Assembly (NCBI GenBank): GCA_017477325.1 | Contig: JAFUWV010000002.1 | Span: forward strand, 345,384-409,383 | Direction: 5' to 3' | Origin: Paludibacteraceae bacterium | GTDB taxonomy: Bacteria > Bacteroidota > Bacteroidia > Bacteroidales > Paludibacteraceae | Length of the DNA: 64,000 nt | Shown here: positions 36,403-45,398 of the stretch, in pieces | Layout of the letters: every line of letters begins with the position of its first letter | Position numbering within the stretch: the first letter of the stretch is position 1 | Made by a program: the position numbers and the translations under genes | The notes under the pieces: model-generated | Told to the model about the DNA's origin: nothing | Databases searched by the model: none | Seen by the model: the letters and a program-made list of their open reading frames with translations, nothing else

Positions 36403-38261
36403 GACGAATTTACCTGTTGTTAATACTCAATATTCTGCTTTCTCTGCCCCTGTTTTCGTCTGAGAAACTTACGGGGTTTGTGATAGGCTCTGAGTTCTCG
36501 GTTGACTACTCCAATACTTCCTCCCCCTCCACGACTGTCAACACTCGCCACATGGCGTTCGATGGCGACCTGAACACTTGTTTTGCTTCTTGGGAGAGGT
36601 CGTACACTTGGGTAGGGCTTGACCTTGGCGGGCCATGCGTAATAACCCGTGTCGGTTGGTCGCCTCGCAACGATGGTAATGGCCCCCGAAGAGTGCAGTT
36701 GGGTGTGTTCGAAGGTGCCAATCGTGCGGATTTTATGGATGGTATCCCTCTGTATATCATTCCCGAGCAGGGTGTGATAGGCAGAATGGATTACGCCGAC
36801 ATCAACTGCTCTCGTGCCTTCCGTTATGTCAGGTATGTAGGCCCCTCCGATGCCAGATGCAACATAGCTGAGATAGAGTTTTATGGTAAAAAAGGTACAG
36901 GCGATGACTCGCATCTTCCTCAGCTCACCAATCTGCCTACGGTCAGTATTCATACCATTGACAATCAAGAGCCTTACGACAAAGTGAATCAGATAGAGTC
37001 CTATATCTCTATAGTTTCTAACGATGGACATCAACTCCTTCAGGACACGGCTTTCACCCGCCTGCGTGGTAATGCTTCTATGGAGTTTCCGAAGAAACCA
37101 TACCGGATTAAGTTCGCTCATAAGCATAATGTGCTCAACTCGCCGGCAAAGGCAAAGAAGTGGACTCTCATCAACAACTACGGTGACAAGACACTCATGC
37201 GCAACCAGCTGGCGTTCGAACTAAGCCGCCGTCTCGGTATGCCATACACGCCTTTCTGTGCTTATGTAGATGTGGTGCTTAATGGTGAATACAAAGGCTG
37301 TTACCAGCTCTGCGATCAGATTCAGGTTCACAAACAGCGCGTCAACATCGACGAGATGACCCCGCGTGACAATAGCGGAGAGGCACTCACCGGCGGATAT
37401 CTAATAGAGGCAGATGCGTATGCCTATCTCGAGGCTTCTGCCTTCTGGTCGCAGAAAGGTACCAGTGTTACGGTCAAATCTCCTGATGAGGATAGCATCA
37501 CTGTTGAGCAAAAGAACTATATCTCTGACGCATACAGTCGCATGGAGAACAACTGGCGTCAGTATCTCGACATGAACACTTTCCTCCGTCATTTTCTTGT
37601 CGGCGAGATGTCGGGCAATACCGACACCTACTGGAGTGTCTTTTTCTATAAGCGCCGTGGCAACGATACCATCTTCACGGGGCCCGTGTGGGACTTTGAC
37701 CTCGCGTTCGACAATGACTCGCGCATCTATCCTGTCAACAACAAGGCTGACTATATATATCGAAGCGGAGGCAGCACTACCGGTTATATGCGCCAACTGG
37801 CGGACCAGGTTGCAGTCTATAGTGCCGAAGGCAGGGCTATGCTTCTTGACATCTGGTCCAAGGCGAGAGAGCATGGGCTGACAGTGGAGAATTTTCTGGA
37901 GTATATCGACACTCAGGCTCAGATGCTGGAGGAGTCGCAACGTCTCAATTTTATTCGTTGGCCTATCCTCAATCAATATGTCCACCAGAACGCTCGAGTG
38001 TGGGGTAGCTACGCTGCAGAAGTGGATAACGTCAAGGACTTCATCTCAAAGCGCATTCCGTGGATGGACAACCGGCTCGGATATACTTATGTGCCTCCTG
38101 TTGACGGAATAGAAAACCTTTCCTCGCAGCCGGATCTGTCGCAGCCTTATCAGGTCTATTCTGTCACCGGGCAGTTCATAGGCAACTCTGTCAACTCTTT
38201 ATCAGGAGGTGTATATATTCTTCGTCAGGGCACAGCTGCTCATAAAATATTAATCCAATAG
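36399..38261 (+). CDS. Exported CotH-kinase family protein with discoidin-like domain
   Basis: A 620-residue exported protein. A signal peptide (MRRIYLLLILNILLSLPLFS) is followed by an F5/8 type C (discoidin-like) domain at about residues 25-165, with NTRHMAFDGDLNTCFASWER and AFRYVRYVGP. The CotH kinase-like domain at about 185-560 includes RLRGNASMEFPKKPYRIKF, GGYLIEADAYAY and the metal-site GPVWDFDLAFDND. CotH in Bacillus is an atypical protein kinase; in Bacteroidota these proteins are surface or secreted and of unknown target. The C-terminal 60 residues (YQVYSVTGQFIGNSVNS ... GGVYILRQG) resemble a T9SS sorting domain, so it is probably secreted. It is coupled by ATGA overlap to the HAD gene and followed four bases later by a phosphatase, a plausible kinase-phosphatase pairing, though unproven. 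Confidence 0.88.
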   Translation: MRRIYLLLILNILLSLPLFSSEKLTGFVIGSEFSVDYSNTSSPSTTVNTRHMAFDGDLNTCFASWERSYTWVGLDLGGPCVITRVGWSPRNDGNGPRRVQLGVFEGANRADFMDGIPLYIIPEQGVIGRMDYADINCSRAFRYVRYVGPSDARCNIAEIEFYGKKGTGDDSHLPQLTNLPTVSIHTIDNQEPYDKVNQIESYISIVSNDGHQLLQDTAFTRLRGNASMEFPKKPYRIKFAHKHNVLNSPAKAKKWTLINNYGDKTLMRNQLAFELSRRLGMPYTPFCAYVDVVLNGEYKGCYQLCDQIQVHKQRVNIDEMTPRDNSGEALTGGYLIEADAYAYLEASAFWSQKGTSVTVKSPDEDSITVEQKNYISDAYSRMENNWRQYLDMNTFLRHFLVGEMSGNTDTYWSVFFYKRRGNDTIFTGPVWDFDLAFDNDSRIYPVNNKADYIYRSGGSTTGYMRQLADQVAVYSAEGRAMLLDIWSKAREHGLTVENFLEYIDTQAQMLEESQRLNFIRWPILNQYVHQNARVWGSYAAEVDNVKDFISKRIPWMDNRLGYTYVPPVDGIENLSSQPDLSQPYQVYSVTGQFIGNSVNSLSGGVYILRQGTAAHKILIQ

Positions 38262-38264
38262 GTC

Positions 38265-38711
38265 ATGAAAAAGATTCTCTTTGTCTGTCATGGTAATATC
38301 TGCCGCTCTGTAATGGCCGAGTTCGTAATGAAGCATCTGGTAAACGAGGCGCACAGGGCAGATGACTTCTATATCTCATCTGCAGCTGTCTCAACTGAGG
38401 AAACAGGCAATGATATCTATCCGCCTGCAAAACGAAAACTAACTGAGAAGGGTGTCCCGTTTTCCTCTCATGCTGCACGTCAGATCTCCGTATCCGACTA
38501 TAGATATTTTGATTATATAGTTCTTATGGACAAAAGCAATCAGCGTCTCATGAGATATTTGGTGGGAGATGACACAGAAGGCAAGGTCTCACTTCTGCTT
38601 GACTGGGCCGGTCTTAATCGTGATGTTGCCGACCCTTGGTACACAAGAGATTTCGAGACTGCATATCAGGATATCCTTCTTGGTTGCAAAGCAATGTTGG
38701 TTCAATTGTAA
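38265..38711 (+). CDS. Low-molecular-weight protein tyrosine phosphatase
   Basis: A 148-residue cytoplasmic phosphatase. The P-loop CHGNICRS is at residues 8-15, a perfect C-x5-R-S site right after strand MKKILFV. The general acid Asp is in DVADPWYTRDFETAY near the C-terminus. Length and both motifs are normal for the family. It is the last gene of the HAD-CotH operon, three bases after CotH. Members in Bacteroidota often act on tyrosine kinases that control capsule export, but no such kinase lies in the window, so its partner is unknown. Confidence 0.93.
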   Translation: MKKILFVCHGNICRSVMAEFVMKHLVNEAHRADDFYISSAAVSTEETGNDIYPPAKRKLTEKGVPFSSHAARQISVSDYRYFDYIVLMDKSNQRLMRYLVGDDTEGKVSLLLDWAGLNRDVADPWYTRDFETAYQDILLGCKAMLVQL

Positions 38712-38782
38712 TCTTTAGACACAATTTTTTCCGTCTTTGTTCTGCCAAATCAAAGTAAAAACACGCTTTGGTGCACTTTTTG

Positions 38783-38814
38783 TTTGTGTATATGAAATAT
38801 TTGTAGTAATTTTG
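38783..38814 (+). promoter_or_regulatory. Promoter of rpoD
   Basis: TTTG (38783-38786), 20 bases and TAATTTTG (38807-38814) match the consensus exactly. The leader to the rpoD ATG is about 88 nt. Confidence 0.8.
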
Positions 38815-38908
38815 CGCGCTATTTTGGCGAGGTATGTACTGCTGTGAACCGTGAGATGTTGCAAGTAAGGCATGCCGGACCAAATTTTTCAAACACTGGA
38901 GGTCACCT

Positions 38909-39769
38909 ATGAGACAACTGAAAATTACAAAATCAATCACCAATCGTGAGAGCGCTTCTCTCGACAAGTATCTGCAAGAGATTGGGCGTGAGGAACTTAT
39001 CACGGTGGAAGAGGAGGTTGAACTCGCAGGCCGCATCCGTAATGGCGATAGAGCCGCACTTGAGAAACTGACACGCGCTAACCTGCGTTTCGTAGTTTCC
39101 GTGGCAAAACAGTACCAGAACCAGGGGCTGAGCCTTCCTGATCTTATCAACGAAGGTAACCTCGGACTTATCAAGGCCGCAGAGAAATTCGACGAAACGC
39201 GTGGTTTCAAATTCATCAGTTATGCAGTGTGGTGGATTCGTCAGAGTATCCTACAGGCATTGGCAGAGCAGTCGCGTATTGTGCGCCTGCCGCTCAACCA
39301 AGTCGGTTCGCTCAACAAAATTAACAAGGCACTTCAGCACTTCGAGCAGCAATATGAGCGTAAGCCTTCTGCTGAAGAACTCGCCGAGGAACTGGACATA
39401 CCCGTTGACAAAATTGCCGATACTCTGAAGATGTCTGGTCGTCACATCTCTGTCGATGCACCTTTTGTTGAAGGTGAGGACAACAGTCTGATCGATGTGA
39501 TGGTCAACGAAGATTCGCCTAATGCTGATCGCGGACTAATCAACGAATCTCTGAAAAAGGAGATTGACCGTGCCTTGGCTACCCTTACTGATCGGGAATC
39601 AGAGATTATTCGTAAGTTCTTCGGCATCGGAGTTCCCGAAATGACTCTCGAAGAGATAGGAGAAGAGTTCGGACTTACGCGCGAGCGTGTTCGGCAAATC
39701 AAGGAAAAGGCAATTCGACGACTGAGAAACAACTCTCGGAGCAAATTGCTTAAGACCTATCTCGGATAA
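38909..39769 (+). CDS. rpoD: RNA polymerase primary sigma factor (short Bacteroidota type)
   Basis: At 286 residues this is the compact primary sigma factor of Bacteroidota (sigma-ABfr), which lacks region 1.1 and reads the TTTG/TAnnTTTG promoters seen here. Region 1.2 begins [19 protein letters not shown]. Region 2 includes [38 protein letters not shown] and the -7-recognising [19 protein letters not shown]. Region 3 follows, and region 4 ends with the helix-turn-helix [20 protein letters not shown]. The N-terminus [15 protein letters not shown] is the typical start. It has its own promoter and terminator, so it is monocistronic. Confidence 0.97.
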   Translation: MRQLKITKSITNRESASLDKYLQEIGREELITVEEEVELAGRIRNGDRAALEKLTRANLRFVVSVAKQYQNQGLSLPDLINEGNLGLIKAAEKFDETRGFKFISYAVWWIRQSILQALAEQSRIVRLPLNQVGSLNKINKALQHFEQQYERKPSAEELAEELDIPVDKIADTLKMSGRHISVDAPFVEGEDNSLIDVMVNEDSPNADRGLINESLKKEIDRALATLTDRESEIIRKFFGIGVPEMTLEEIGEEFGLTRERVRQIKEKAIRRLRNNSRSKLLKTYLG

Positions 39770-39826
39770 TAGCCTTTAAGGGCGTGGTTATCCCCTTATA
39801 ACTTTTTCATAATAATAGTGTTTGCT

Positions 39827-39858
39827 GAGGCCTGCCCGTGAGGGCGGGTCTCTTTTGT
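39827..39858 (+). terminator. Terminator after rpoD
   Basis: GAGGCCTGCCC pairs with GGGCGGGTCTC (11 pairs including two G.U) around GTGA, followed by TTTTG. It is the strongest GC-rich hairpin in the window and lies 57 bases after the rpoD stop. Confidence 0.85.
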
Positions 39859-39954
39859 TTGATGCCTTTAGCTTAAAAATATATGGTAGAAACCTGTGAA
39901 TATTGACGATCATTGCACTATGAGAACTGTTTCGTGTCGCAAAAATAAATATTA

Positions 39955-39986
39955 TTTGCGTAAATAAAAAAAATACCGTATCTTTG
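39955..39986 (+). promoter_or_regulatory. Promoter of the beta-barrel/lpx gene series
   Basis: TTTG (39955-39958), 20 bases and TATCTTTG (39979-39986) match the consensus. The genes from 40013 on are closely packed, so this promoter may serve the lpx genes too. Confidence 0.8.
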
Positions 39987-40012
39987 CACGACTTTATGCA
40001 TATTTCTGTGTT

Positions 40013-40867
40013 ATGAATAAGACTAAGAAAATCTTTCTGCTGCTTTTGCTCACAGTGCCAATGCTGGTCATGGCGGAGGCTGACCCTTATAACAAGCCCG
40101 ATATTGTCTGGACAAAGAATGCCAATTCGCATACCGGTCGTTATGTAACAAAGGGCAACACTGTGGCTCATTCCATCTCTCTTACTCTCGATGCTGCCTA
40201 TTATTACGGCGACGTTGAGAACCGTGGTTTGGCAGTGGCTGGAGGCCAACTGTTTGCTGATAATGTGTGCGGCATGGCAAAGGTTAACTATACGCAACCC
40301 ATTGCCTCTATGCTCAGTCTTCGCTACTCTCTCGGTGGCGGTGTTCTCCGTGGTAACAACGAGAAATATGCTGATATACTATACACTTCTGACAGTCCTC
40401 TCAGTTATCGCAAGTTTCAGTCTTGGATTCTCAATGCAGCTGTCGGAGTGGAGATTTTCCCTATCCCCGATGCAGGTTTCTTCATCTATGCAGGTCTGTT
40501 GCTCAACTATAGCAATGTGAGAATGGACTATGGTAAGGCCGGTCCAAGTGGTGATTGGCTCTATAACTGGAAGAACAACTCTTTCCTGCCTATGATTCCC
40601 GTGGAGATTGGCTACCAGTTTAAACTCAAGAAGAGCTGGCTGATGAATGTACACGTGGGTATTGCTCAGGGACTTGGCGATAACGGGACTCTCAATCTTG
40701 ACGGCTATCCTCACGACTTCAAGGCTCGCGGTACAGGCACTGCCGCAGGTATGACAGGCACTGCCGGCACCGTTACCAAACAATGGTGGGATGGCTGGTT
40801 TAATGTAGGTATAACTATCTCTTACAGTTGGCATAATTGCGAGATTTGCCGCCTGCGTAAATGGTAA
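40013..40867 (+). CDS. Outer membrane beta-barrel protein (PorG-like candidate)
   Basis: A 284-residue exported protein. The signal peptide is MNKTKKIFLLLLLTVPMLVM, cleaved near AEA. The rest shows alternating strands with aromatic girdles, such as SLTLDAAYYYGDVENRG, MLSLRYSLGGGVLRG and FNVGITISYSW at the C-terminal end. Conserved Gly/Tyr patterns recall the DUF6089 family, to which the type IX secretion protein PorG belongs; this is a tentative link. It is four bases before the HD-domain gene and shares a transcript with it. It may act in envelope assembly together with the lpx genes downstream. Confidence 0.75.
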   Translation: MNKTKKIFLLLLLTVPMLVMAEADPYNKPDIVWTKNANSHTGRYVTKGNTVAHSISLTLDAAYYYGDVENRGLAVAGGQLFADNVCGMAKVNYTQPIASMLSLRYSLGGGVLRGNNEKYADILYTSDSPLSYRKFQSWILNAAVGVEIFPIPDAGFFIYAGLLLNYSNVRMDYGKAGPSGDWLYNWKNNSFLPMIPVEIGYQFKLKKSWLMNVHVGIAQGLGDNGTLNLDGYPHDFKARGTGTAAGMTGTAGTVTKQWWDGWFNVGITISYSWHNCEICRLRKW

Positions 40868-40870
40868 TAG

Positions 40871-42094
40871 ATGGCGGGCAAGCGTAAGATAATCAACGAC
40901 CCTGTCTTCGGGTTTCTGAGTGTCCCCAACGAATTTCTCTTCGATTTGTTGCAGCACCCCTATGTGCAGCGGCTCAATCGTATCCGCCAGTTAGGACTCA
41001 GTTTCTTCGTTTACCCCGGGGCTATGCATAGCCGTTTCCTGCATTCGCTTGGGGCTATGCACCTGATGCAAGAGGCTGTCGCTGTGCTACGGCTGAAAGG
41101 TATTGACATCTCCCACAACGAAGGCAATGCTGCAGCTGCTGCCATCCTGCTACATGATATAGGGCACGGACCTTTCTCTCATGTGCTCGAGCATACTCTT
41201 GTCAGTGGCATCTCACATGAGGAAATATCGCTCCTGATGATGGAGAAAATCAATAGCGATATGCAAGGCAGACTCACAGAGGCCATTCGCATATTCCGCG
41301 ATGAGTATCCGCGGCGTTTCCTCCACCAGATGATAAGCTCACAACTTGATGTCGACCGGCTCGACTATCTCTGTCGCGACTCCTTTTTCTGCGGAGTAAA
41401 TGAAGGTACTGTGGCTGAAGCTCGTATACTGAAGATGCTTAATGTGGTGGACGACCGTTTGGTAGTGGAATCCAAAGGTATATATTCTATCGAGAAGTTC
41501 CTTGTTGCACGGCGTCTGATGTACTGGCAGGTGTATCTTCATAAAACTTCGGTTGCTGCCGAGCAGATGTTGCAGAAGATTCTTGCACGGGCAAAGCACC
41601 TCGCATCTGAGGGGAAAGACTTGTTCTGCAGTCCTGCATTGCATTACTTCCTTTATAACAATATTACGGCAGAACATTTCAGCCATAGCGACAAAGCTCT
41701 CCGGCAGTATGCCCTTCTGGATGATACCGACATCCTTTCCGCAATCAAAGTGTGGGCGGATGCTGACGACCATGTACTTGGCCTGCTCTGTCGGGCATTC
41801 ACTAATCGTCGTCTGTTCAAGGTCAGAATGCTTGAGAAACCTGCTACTGAAGAAGATATTCTTACTCTCAAGAGCAACTATATCAAGACATTGCATCTGA
41901 CAGCAGACGAGGCCGACTCGCTCTATGCGTGCCACTCTTCTGTCACCAATACCTATTCGGCAAAAGACGACAGTATCGATATCCTCTACCCCGATGGAAC
42001 TATTCGTGATATAGCCGATGCATCCGATATGCTCAACTTGCAGGTTCTTACAAAACGGGTGGAGAAACACTATCTCTTCTACTATAAAATCTAA
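40871..42094 (+). CDS. HD-domain phosphohydrolase (dNTPase-like)
   Basis: A 407-residue cytoplasmic metal-dependent hydrolase. It opens [20 protein letters not shown] and [19 protein letters not shown], the start of the SAMHD1/YwfO-like HD family. Metal ligands are His in [14 protein letters not shown], the HD pair in [14 protein letters not shown], and Asp in [16 protein letters not shown]. The family includes dNTP triphosphohydrolases, but the exact nucleotide is not visible here. It is encoded between the beta-barrel protein and lpxD, an arrangement that suggests shared expression rather than shared chemistry. Confidence 0.9.
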   Translation: MAGKRKIINDPVFGFLSVPNEFLFDLLQHPYVQRLNRIRQLGLSFFVYPGAMHSRFLHSLGAMHLMQEAVAVLRLKGIDISHNEGNAAAAAILLHDIGHGPFSHVLEHTLVSGISHEEISLLMMEKINSDMQGRLTEAIRIFRDEYPRRFLHQMISSQLDVDRLDYLCRDSFFCGVNEGTVAEARILKMLNVVDDRLVVESKGIYSIEKFLVARRLMYWQVYLHKTSVAAEQMLQKILARAKHLASEGKDLFCSPALHYFLYNNITAEHFSHSDKALRQYALLDDTDILSAIKVWADADDHVLGLLCRAFTNRRLFKVRMLEKPATEEDILTLKSNYIKTLHLTADEADSLYACHSSVTNTYSAKDDSIDILYPDGTIRDIADASDMLNLQVLTKRVEKHYLFYYKI

Positions 42095-42126
42095 CCTCAA
42101 CAGCAAAGCAGTCTAATTTCAAATTT

Positions 42127-43146
42127 ATGACTTTCACAGCTCAACAAATATCACAACTTCTCAATGGCCAGCTCACAGGCAATCCCGATGCTGAGGTGTC
42201 GGACGTGAGTCGTATTGAGGAGGCGCGCCCCGGCACCCTTTGCTTTCTTGGTGAAGAGAAATATGTGCACTATCTTGCCGACACCAAGGCTTCGGTGGTG
42301 CTTCTGTCACGTAATATTGAGTTTGGCGGTACAACCTCTGCTACTGTCATCCGTGTTGACAATGCCCGTGCTGCAATGGCACAACTGCTCTCTGAGGTCG
42401 CTAAGGTGCTCAATCCCAAGAAACAAGGAATAGAACAACCTTGTTATATAGCCGACGGCAATATCCTTCCTGATGATATTTATGTAGGTGCTTTCGCATA
42501 CATTGGGCGCAATGTGCGTCTTGGTGAAGGGGTGCAAATCTATCCTCACTCTTATGTTGGCGACAATTGTGTCATTGGCGACAATACTGTTCTCTACTCA
42601 GGCGTGCATGTCTATCATCATTGTGTTATCGGCAAAGACTGTATTCTTCACTCGGGTGTAGTCATTGGTGCCGACGGATTCGGTTTTGAGCCTGACGCGG
42701 AAGGTGTCAACCGGAAAGTGCCTCAGATAGGCAATGTCATCATAGAAGATGATGTTGAGATTGGAGCCAATACAACCATCGACCGTGCTATGATGGGCAG
42801 CACTATTATCCGCCGCAATTGTAAGATTGACAATCTTGTGCAGGTAGCGCACAATGTTGAGGTCGGAGAAAGCACTTTCCTCTGTGCACAGGTTGGCATC
42901 GCAGGCTCCGCCAAGGTAGGCAGACACTGCGTTCTTGCAGGGCAAGTGGGCGTGGCAGGACACATCGAGATAGCCGACAACTGCGTCTTTGGTGCACAAA
43001 CAGGTATTCCCGGCAGTGTTCGGAAGGCCGGTGTTTATCAAGGCTATCCTGCTATCGATGCTGCACAATGGAGACGCGCCATAGTAGGGTTCAAAAATCT
43101 GCCTGAACTGCAGAAGATAGTATATGATTTACAACGCAAACAATGA
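42127..43146 (+). CDS. lpxD: UDP-3-O-acylglucosamine N-acyltransferase
   Basis: LpxD adds the N-linked hydroxyacyl chain in lipid A synthesis. The 339-residue protein has a UDP-binding N-terminal domain ([20 protein letters not shown]) and a left-handed beta-helix of hexapeptide repeats ([31 protein letters not shown]). The catalytic His is in [20 protein letters not shown]. The C-terminal helix ends with [19 protein letters not shown]. Its stop overlaps the lpxC-fabZ ATG by four bases. Confidence 0.96.
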   Translation: MTFTAQQISQLLNGQLTGNPDAEVSDVSRIEEARPGTLCFLGEEKYVHYLADTKASVVLLSRNIEFGGTTSATVIRVDNARAAMAQLLSEVAKVLNPKKQGIEQPCYIADGNILPDDIYVGAFAYIGRNVRLGEGVQIYPHSYVGDNCVIGDNTVLYSGVHVYHHCVIGKDCILHSGVVIGADGFGFEPDAEGVNRKVPQIGNVIIEDDVEIGANTTIDRAMMGSTIIRRNCKIDNLVQVAHNVEVGESTFLCAQVGIAGSAKVGRHCVLAGQVGVAGHIEIADNCVFGAQTGIPGSVRKAGVYQGYPAIDAAQWRRAIVGFKNLPELQKIVYDLQRKQ

Positions 43147-44513
43147 AACAACATACACTAAATACCGAGTTCACTCTTTCCGGCAAAGGACTCCATACCG
43201 GCAAGCATGTCACTGCACGCTTCCTGCCTGCAGACGACAATACCGGCATACGCCTCTGCCGTACTGACCTGCCGGACAAACCATGTTATCCCGCTCTTGC
43301 CGACTATGTCAGTGCCACCGAACGCGGAACTGTACTTAAGTGTGGAGATTGGCATATCTCTACCGTTGAGCACGCGCTCTCTGCTCTGTCTGCCTTGGGT
43401 GTGGACAATTGCCTTATAGAAGTTGATGGGCCTGAGATGCCTATTCTCGATGGCAGTGCTATGCCGTACGTGGTAGAGATTCAGCGGGTAGGGAAAAAAG
43501 AACAGTCTGCAGAGGTTAAAGTGTATGTGGTAAGGCAAAAGCTGGAACTTGAGCAGAATGGCAGCCGTATAATGGTGCTGCCTGACGACAGTCTGTCTAT
43601 GGATGTGCATATATCCTTCCATTCTCCCGTGCTCAACAATCAGTATGCTTCTATAGATGATTTCAGCGACTATGCTGCCGATATAGCTCCTGCACGCACC
43701 TTCTGCTTTGTTCGTGAGGTGCGTCCGTTGCTAAGCATGGGACTGATCAAAGGAGGTGACTTGCAGAATGCACTTGTCATCTATGATGAACCGGTGCCGC
43801 AGGAGGAACTTAACTCGCTTGCACTCTCACTCGGGCAGGAGACACACGATGCTACCCGCCTCGGATATCTCTCTCCGCTCAAGTTCGACAACGAGCCTGC
43901 ACGCCATAAACTCCTTGACCTGATTGGCGACCTCTCTCTGCTCGGATGCCGTCTGCAAGGCAAAGTGATTGCCACACGGCCAGGTCATACTGTCAACACT
44001 GCTTTCTGCCGACTTCTTCGCCAGCAGCTGAAGCGTGAGTCGCAACAACCGCCTCTCATAACTCCTGACAGCAAACCTCTGTTTGGTAGTACTGATATAT
44101 GCCGTATACTGCCTCACCGCTATCCTATGCTCTTGGTGGACAAAGTCTATCAAATAACTGATACCAATATCATAGCCGCCAAGAATTTCACTCACGATGA
44201 GCCGTTTTTTGAAGGACATTTCCCCGGAGAACCCATTGTGCCCGGTGTGCTTCTTCTTGAGGCAATGGCACAAGCAGGCGGAATACTGGTCTTGTACGAC
44301 AAACCTGACCCCACTCTGTATGGTACTTACCTTATGAAAATAGACAAGGCTAAGTTCCGTCGTAAGGTTCTCCCCGGAGATACTCTCTTGATGCGGCTCG
44401 CAGTGATAGAACCTATTCGCCGGGGTATCATAGTGATGCGTGCAGAAGGATATGTCGCAGAGCAACTCGCTGTCGAAGCAGAACTCACAGCACAAGTAAT
44501 AAAGAAAAATTAA
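43143..44513 (+). CDS. lpxC-fabZ: Bifunctional UDP-3-O-acyl-GlcNAc deacetylase / 3-hydroxyacyl-ACP dehydratase
   Basis: This 456-residue fusion combines LpxC (residues 1 to about 300) with FabZ (from about 310). The fusion is a hallmark of Bacteroidota. LpxC commits UDP-GlcNAc to lipid A: zinc ligand His in [19 protein letters not shown], the [10 protein letters not shown] strand, and the second site in [17 protein letters not shown]. FabZ dehydrates hydroxyacyl-ACP: catalytic His in [16 protein letters not shown] and Glu in [16 protein letters not shown], with the [14 protein letters not shown] loop. Housing both activities on one chain sets the shared hydroxyacyl-ACP pool between lipid A and membrane lipid. 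It overlaps lpxD by ATGA. Confidence 0.97.
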   Translation: MKQHTLNTEFTLSGKGLHTGKHVTARFLPADDNTGIRLCRTDLPDKPCYPALADYVSATERGTVLKCGDWHISTVEHALSALSALGVDNCLIEVDGPEMPILDGSAMPYVVEIQRVGKKEQSAEVKVYVVRQKLELEQNGSRIMVLPDDSLSMDVHISFHSPVLNNQYASIDDFSDYAADIAPARTFCFVREVRPLLSMGLIKGGDLQNALVIYDEPVPQEELNSLALSLGQETHDATRLGYLSPLKFDNEPARHKLLDLIGDLSLLGCRLQGKVIATRPGHTVNTAFCRLLRQQLKRESQQPPLITPDSKPLFGSTDICRILPHRYPMLLVDKVYQITDTNIIAAKNFTHDEPFFEGHFPGEPIVPGVLLLEAMAQAGGILVLYDKPDPTLYGTYLMKIDKAKFRRKVLPGDTLLMRLAVIEPIRRGIIVMRAEGYVAEQLAVEAELTAQVIKKN

Positions 44514-44559
44514 CCTGCCAACTTATCAACTTATTAACTTATCATCCTGCCAACCTGTA
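44512..44559. repeat. Tandem array, 8-bp unit x 6, between lpxC-fabZ and lpxA
   Basis: Units AACCTGCC, AACTTATC, AACTTATT, AACTTATC, ATCCTGCC and AACCTGTA run from the lpxC-fabZ stop codon to the first base of the lpxA start, filling the whole spacer. Confidence 0.75.
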
Positions 44560-45341
44560 TGAGACAACCATTAGCATATATTCATCCCGGGGCAAAGATT
44601 GACCCGAGCGTAGTCATCGACCCCTTCGTCAGTATCGACAACAATGTTGAGATAGGTGCCGGTACCAAAATAGGCAGCAATGTAACCATCTGTGAAGGTG
44701 TGCGCATTGGCAAGAACTGCACTATCTTCCCCGGTGCAGTCATTGGTGCCATTCCGCAAGACCTCAAGTTCAAAGGCGAAGATTCTCTTGTCATCATCGG
44801 TGACAACACTACCATTCGCGAGTTCGTAACTATCCATCGGGGTACAGCCTCCAAGGGTAAGACCGTAGTTGGCAACAACTGCCTCCTGATGGCATATTGT
44901 CATGTGGCGCACGACTGCCTGCTGGGCGACAATATCATCATGTCCAATGCTACCCAACTCGCAGGCGAAGTGCAGGTAGGCGACTATGCTGTCATCGGTG
45001 GCGGTACGCTTGTACATCAGTTCACTCATATCGGTGCACATGTCATGATACAAGGCGGTAGCCGTATTCAGAAAGACATACCTCCTTATATAACTGCTGC
45101 GCGCGAACCTATTCAGTTTTGTGGCGTCAACAGTATCGGTCTGCGTCGCCGTGGATTCACCAATGAGCAGATACACGGCATACAGGACTGCTACAGGCTT
45201 ATTTTCCAGTCAGGACTCAATGTCTCGCAGGCGATGGAACGTATTGAGGCTGAACTGCCCAGTTCACAGGAGCGTGACGAGATAATACTCTTCGTGCGCA
45301 ACTCTCCGCGTGGTATCCTCAAAGGCTACTTGGATAAGTAA
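44559..45341 (+). CDS. lpxA: UDP-N-acetylglucosamine acyltransferase
   Basis: LpxA adds the first hydroxyacyl chain to UDP-GlcNAc. The 260-residue protein starts MRQPLAYIHPGAKIDPSVVI and folds as a hexapeptide beta-helix (VTICEGVRIGKNCTIFPGAV). The catalytic His is in AYCHVAHDCLLGDNIIMSN. The C-terminal helical domain starts at VNSIGLRRRGFTNEQIHGIQ. With lpxD and lpxC-fabZ directly upstream, this covers the first three acylation steps of lipid A; lpxB, lpxH and lpxK are not in the window. Confidence 0.96.
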   Translation: MRQPLAYIHPGAKIDPSVVIDPFVSIDNNVEIGAGTKIGSNVTICEGVRIGKNCTIFPGAVIGAIPQDLKFKGEDSLVIIGDNTTIREFVTIHRGTASKGKTVVGNNCLLMAYCHVAHDCLLGDNIIMSNATQLAGEVQVGDYAVIGGGTLVHQFTHIGAHVMIQGGSRIQKDIPPYITAAREPIQFCGVNSIGLRRRGFTNEQIHGIQDCYRLIFQSGLNVSQAMERIEAELPSSQERDEIILFVRNSPRGILKGYLDK

Positions 45342-45398
45342 TGATACCAAAGGCAGTAATTCCAATAGAATAGTCAATAATAAATAGTAAATAGCATT

